Assembly: GCA_029287555.1 (NCBI GenBank)
Contig: JARFQX010000733.1
Coordinates: forward strand, 1 to 8,495
DNA length: 8,495 nt
Reading direction: 5' to 3'
Origin: Rubripirellula sp.
GTDB taxonomy: Bacteria > Planctomycetota > Planctomycetia > Pirellulales > Pirellulaceae
Shown here: positions 7,598-8,495 of the stretch, piece by piece
Layout of the letters: each line of letters opens with the position of its first letter
How positions within the stretch are numbered: position 1 is the stretch's first letter
The notes under the pieces: generated by a model
Told to the model about the DNA's origin: nothing
Databases searched by the model: none
The model's input: the letters and a program-made list of their open reading frames with translations, nothing else
Translations under genes and position numbers: made by a program

Positions 7598-7638
7598 TCG
7601 AGCACGAGCACCGTCGCAAGCGACTGAGCACGAGCACG
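7598..7638. repeat. Inverted copies of the hexamer array around a small hairpin
   Basis: GAGCACGAGCAC occurs at 7600-7611 and 7626-7637, each the exact reverse complement of two array units. Between them GTCG-CAAG-CGAC (7613-7624) can form a short hairpin. The arm 7598-7611 pairs perfectly for 14 bp with 7522-7535 in the array, giving a large stem-loop with about 62 nt between the arms. Confidence 0.85.
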
Positions 7639-7642
7639 TGAA

Positions 7643-7655
7643 ATCTCGCAGAGAT
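7643..7655. other. Small perfect hairpin ATCTC-GCA-GAGAT
   Basis: A 5-bp perfect stem with a 3-nt loop lies just after the inverted array copies. It has no T-run, so it is unlikely to be a terminator by itself. It may be the outer edge of the repeat element. Confidence 0.4.
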
Positions 7656-7848
7656 CCAGAATCACGCACGCGGATTTTGATATCGGCCGATCGTCTGAGC
7701 GTCCGACTCAGTCATTGCCCTTGCCCTCCGGCTTTCGCCCTTGCCGAACCGCCGCGGATCGACCCGAGCCCTGGATCCTGCGCGAGATGGTGTGATAGGG
7801 TAAAAAGGATGGCGTTGCCCCAAAGAATACCAATGAGATGAGCCCCAG

Positions 7849-8487
7849 ATGAGGAACCAGGAGCCTACGGTTTTCGTCGTCGACGACGATGAAGGAGCCC
7901 GCGCCTCACTCCGCGCGTTGGTTCGCTCCATGGGGATACGCGTGGAGACCTTTCCGTCGGCCGAGACGTTTCTGGAGGAATTCGACCCCGAATCTCCAGG
8001 CTGCCTCGTGACGGACGTTCGAATGTTGGGGATGAGCGGAATTGAGCTTCAAGAAAAGCTTGCCGCCGATGGAATCAAGATTCCAGTGATCATCATCACC
8101 GCTCATGCGGAGACGCCGCTAACGGTGCGGGCCGTCAAGTCAGGTGCGGTTACCGTGCTCGAAAAGCCATGTCGTGACTACGAGCTTTACGATGCAATCC
8201 GCGATGCGCTGGCCCAAGATGTCCAAGTCCGCAAGCAGTCTGCTGAGCATGAAGCGTTTCTCTCCCGCATCGCGTCGCTATCGGCCCAGGAGCGGCAGGT
8301 GCTCGACTTGATGGTTGAGGGCCTGGCCAACAAGGTCATCGCCCGCCGCATGGACGTCAGTGTGCGGACGGTGGAGAATCGTCGTCAACGCATCTTCGAG
8401 AAGACCGGGACCGACTCGTTGGCCGAGTTGATTCGGATGTTCGTCGAAACCAAGGCGAGCGAGCAACCGTCGGAGGGCTCGGGTTGA
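7849..8487 (+). CDS. FixJ-family response regulator (receiver plus LuxR-type HTH)
   Basis: The 212-residue protein is a two-component regulator that should bind DNA when phosphorylated. The receiver (about 6-125) has the acidic cluster VDDDE (D12-D14), the phosphoacceptor Asp56 in VTDVRM, Thr84 in IIITAHAE, and Lys107 in LEKP, so it looks active. The loop after the phosphorylation site reads MLGMSG, where MPGMSG is usual. The C-terminal LuxR-type helix-turn-helix is at about 144-200 (LSAQERQVLDLMVEGLANKVIA, in two helices, then VSVRTVENRRQRIFEK). The length is that of FixJ. An in-frame TGA at 7834 and no other start make the ATG at 7849 the only choice; no good ribosome site is visible. No histidine kinase lies beside it, so it is an orphan within this window. 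The target genes are unknown. It stands 400 bp from the Bat cluster, so a functional link is not shown. Confidence 0.93.
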   Translation: MRNQEPTVFVVDDDEGARASLRALVRSMGIRVETFPSAETFLEEFDPESPGCLVTDVRMLGMSGIELQEKLAADGIKIPVIIITAHAETPLTVRAVKSGAVTVLEKPCRDYELYDAIRDALAQDVQVRKQSAEHEAFLSRIASLSAQERQVLDLMVEGLANKVIARRMDVSVRTVENRRQRIFEKTGTDSLAELIRMFVETKASEQPSEGSG

Positions 8488-8495
8488 GCGGGCGC

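Larger units (their letters stand above)
7449..7848. other. 400-bp spacer without a credible gene
   Basis: This stretch separates the Bat cluster from the response regulator. It holds the CTCGTR array, two inverted copies of its unit, two small hairpins (7613-7624 and 7643-7655), and a 9-bp direct repeat GCCCTTGCC at 7717 and 7737. Open frames here translate to low-complexity strings (Ser-Thr, Val-Leu or Arg-Ala alternations) and do not look like proteins. No clear terminator with a T-run follows batB. A promoter for the regulator is expected near 7750-7840, but I see no convincing boxes. Confidence 0.7.

Noticed and set aside
7483..7638. CRISPR array
   Set aside because: Units are 6 bp, contiguous and without unique spacers, and no cas genes are present.
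7408..7641. Open frames across the hexamer array giving Val-Leu, Ser-Thr or Arg-Ala repeats
   Set aside because: The six-base unit stays open in several frames and both directions, so long repetitive translations are expected without any coding function.

Overview
This window looks like chromosomal DNA of a planctomycete, most likely a Rhodopirellula-like member of the Pirellulaceae. That placement is inference from protein character and gene order (a MoxR/DUF58/vWA cluster, a FixJ-type regulator, a coiled-coil lipoprotein, and repeat-rich spacers), not from a marker gene. GC content is moderately high, and genes are separated by several small repeat structures.

Layout: (1) Positions 1-747, minus strand: the N-terminal part of an N-acetylglucosamine-6-phosphate deacetylase-like amidohydrolase (nagA family). 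It is cut by the window edge and interrupted by an in-frame TGA at 250-252, with clear homologous sequence in the same frame beyond it. (2) About 755-941: a spacer with 20-bp tandem repeats, probably a dispersed intergenic element that reaches into the 3' end of the next gene. (3) 918-2105, minus: an exported, probably lipid-anchored coiled-coil protein with an acidic, proline-rich linker. (4) 2106-2349: a divergent intergenic region that should hold promoters for both directions, plus a possible 17-codon leader ORF. (5) 2350-7448, plus: five tightly spaced genes, MoxR AAA+ ATPase, DUF58 protein, a BatD-like membrane protein, and two membrane-anchored von Willebrand A proteins (BatA-like and BatB-like). 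(6) 7449-7848: about 400 bp without a credible gene, carrying a CTCGTR hexamer array and inverted copies of it. (7) 7849-8487, plus: a FixJ-family response regulator with no kinase beside it.

How the genes work together: the five-gene block is a Bat/MoxR cluster. In the known family, the MoxR ATPase is thought to act as a chaperone or remodelling factor for the metal-binding vWA proteins. DUF58 is a soluble vWA-like protein, BatA and BatB are held in the membrane with vWA domains, and BatD offers an exported beta domain. The physiological role in planctomycetes is not settled. The TPR partner (BatC/BatE) seen in many such clusters is not in this window.

I did not find a clearly new multi-gene system. 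The points most worth a second look are the interrupted nagA with its altered metal-ligand motif, the hexamer/inverted-repeat element at 7483-7638, the 14-bp tandem repeat that creates the moxR stop codon, and the repeat element at the 3' end of the lipoprotein gene.
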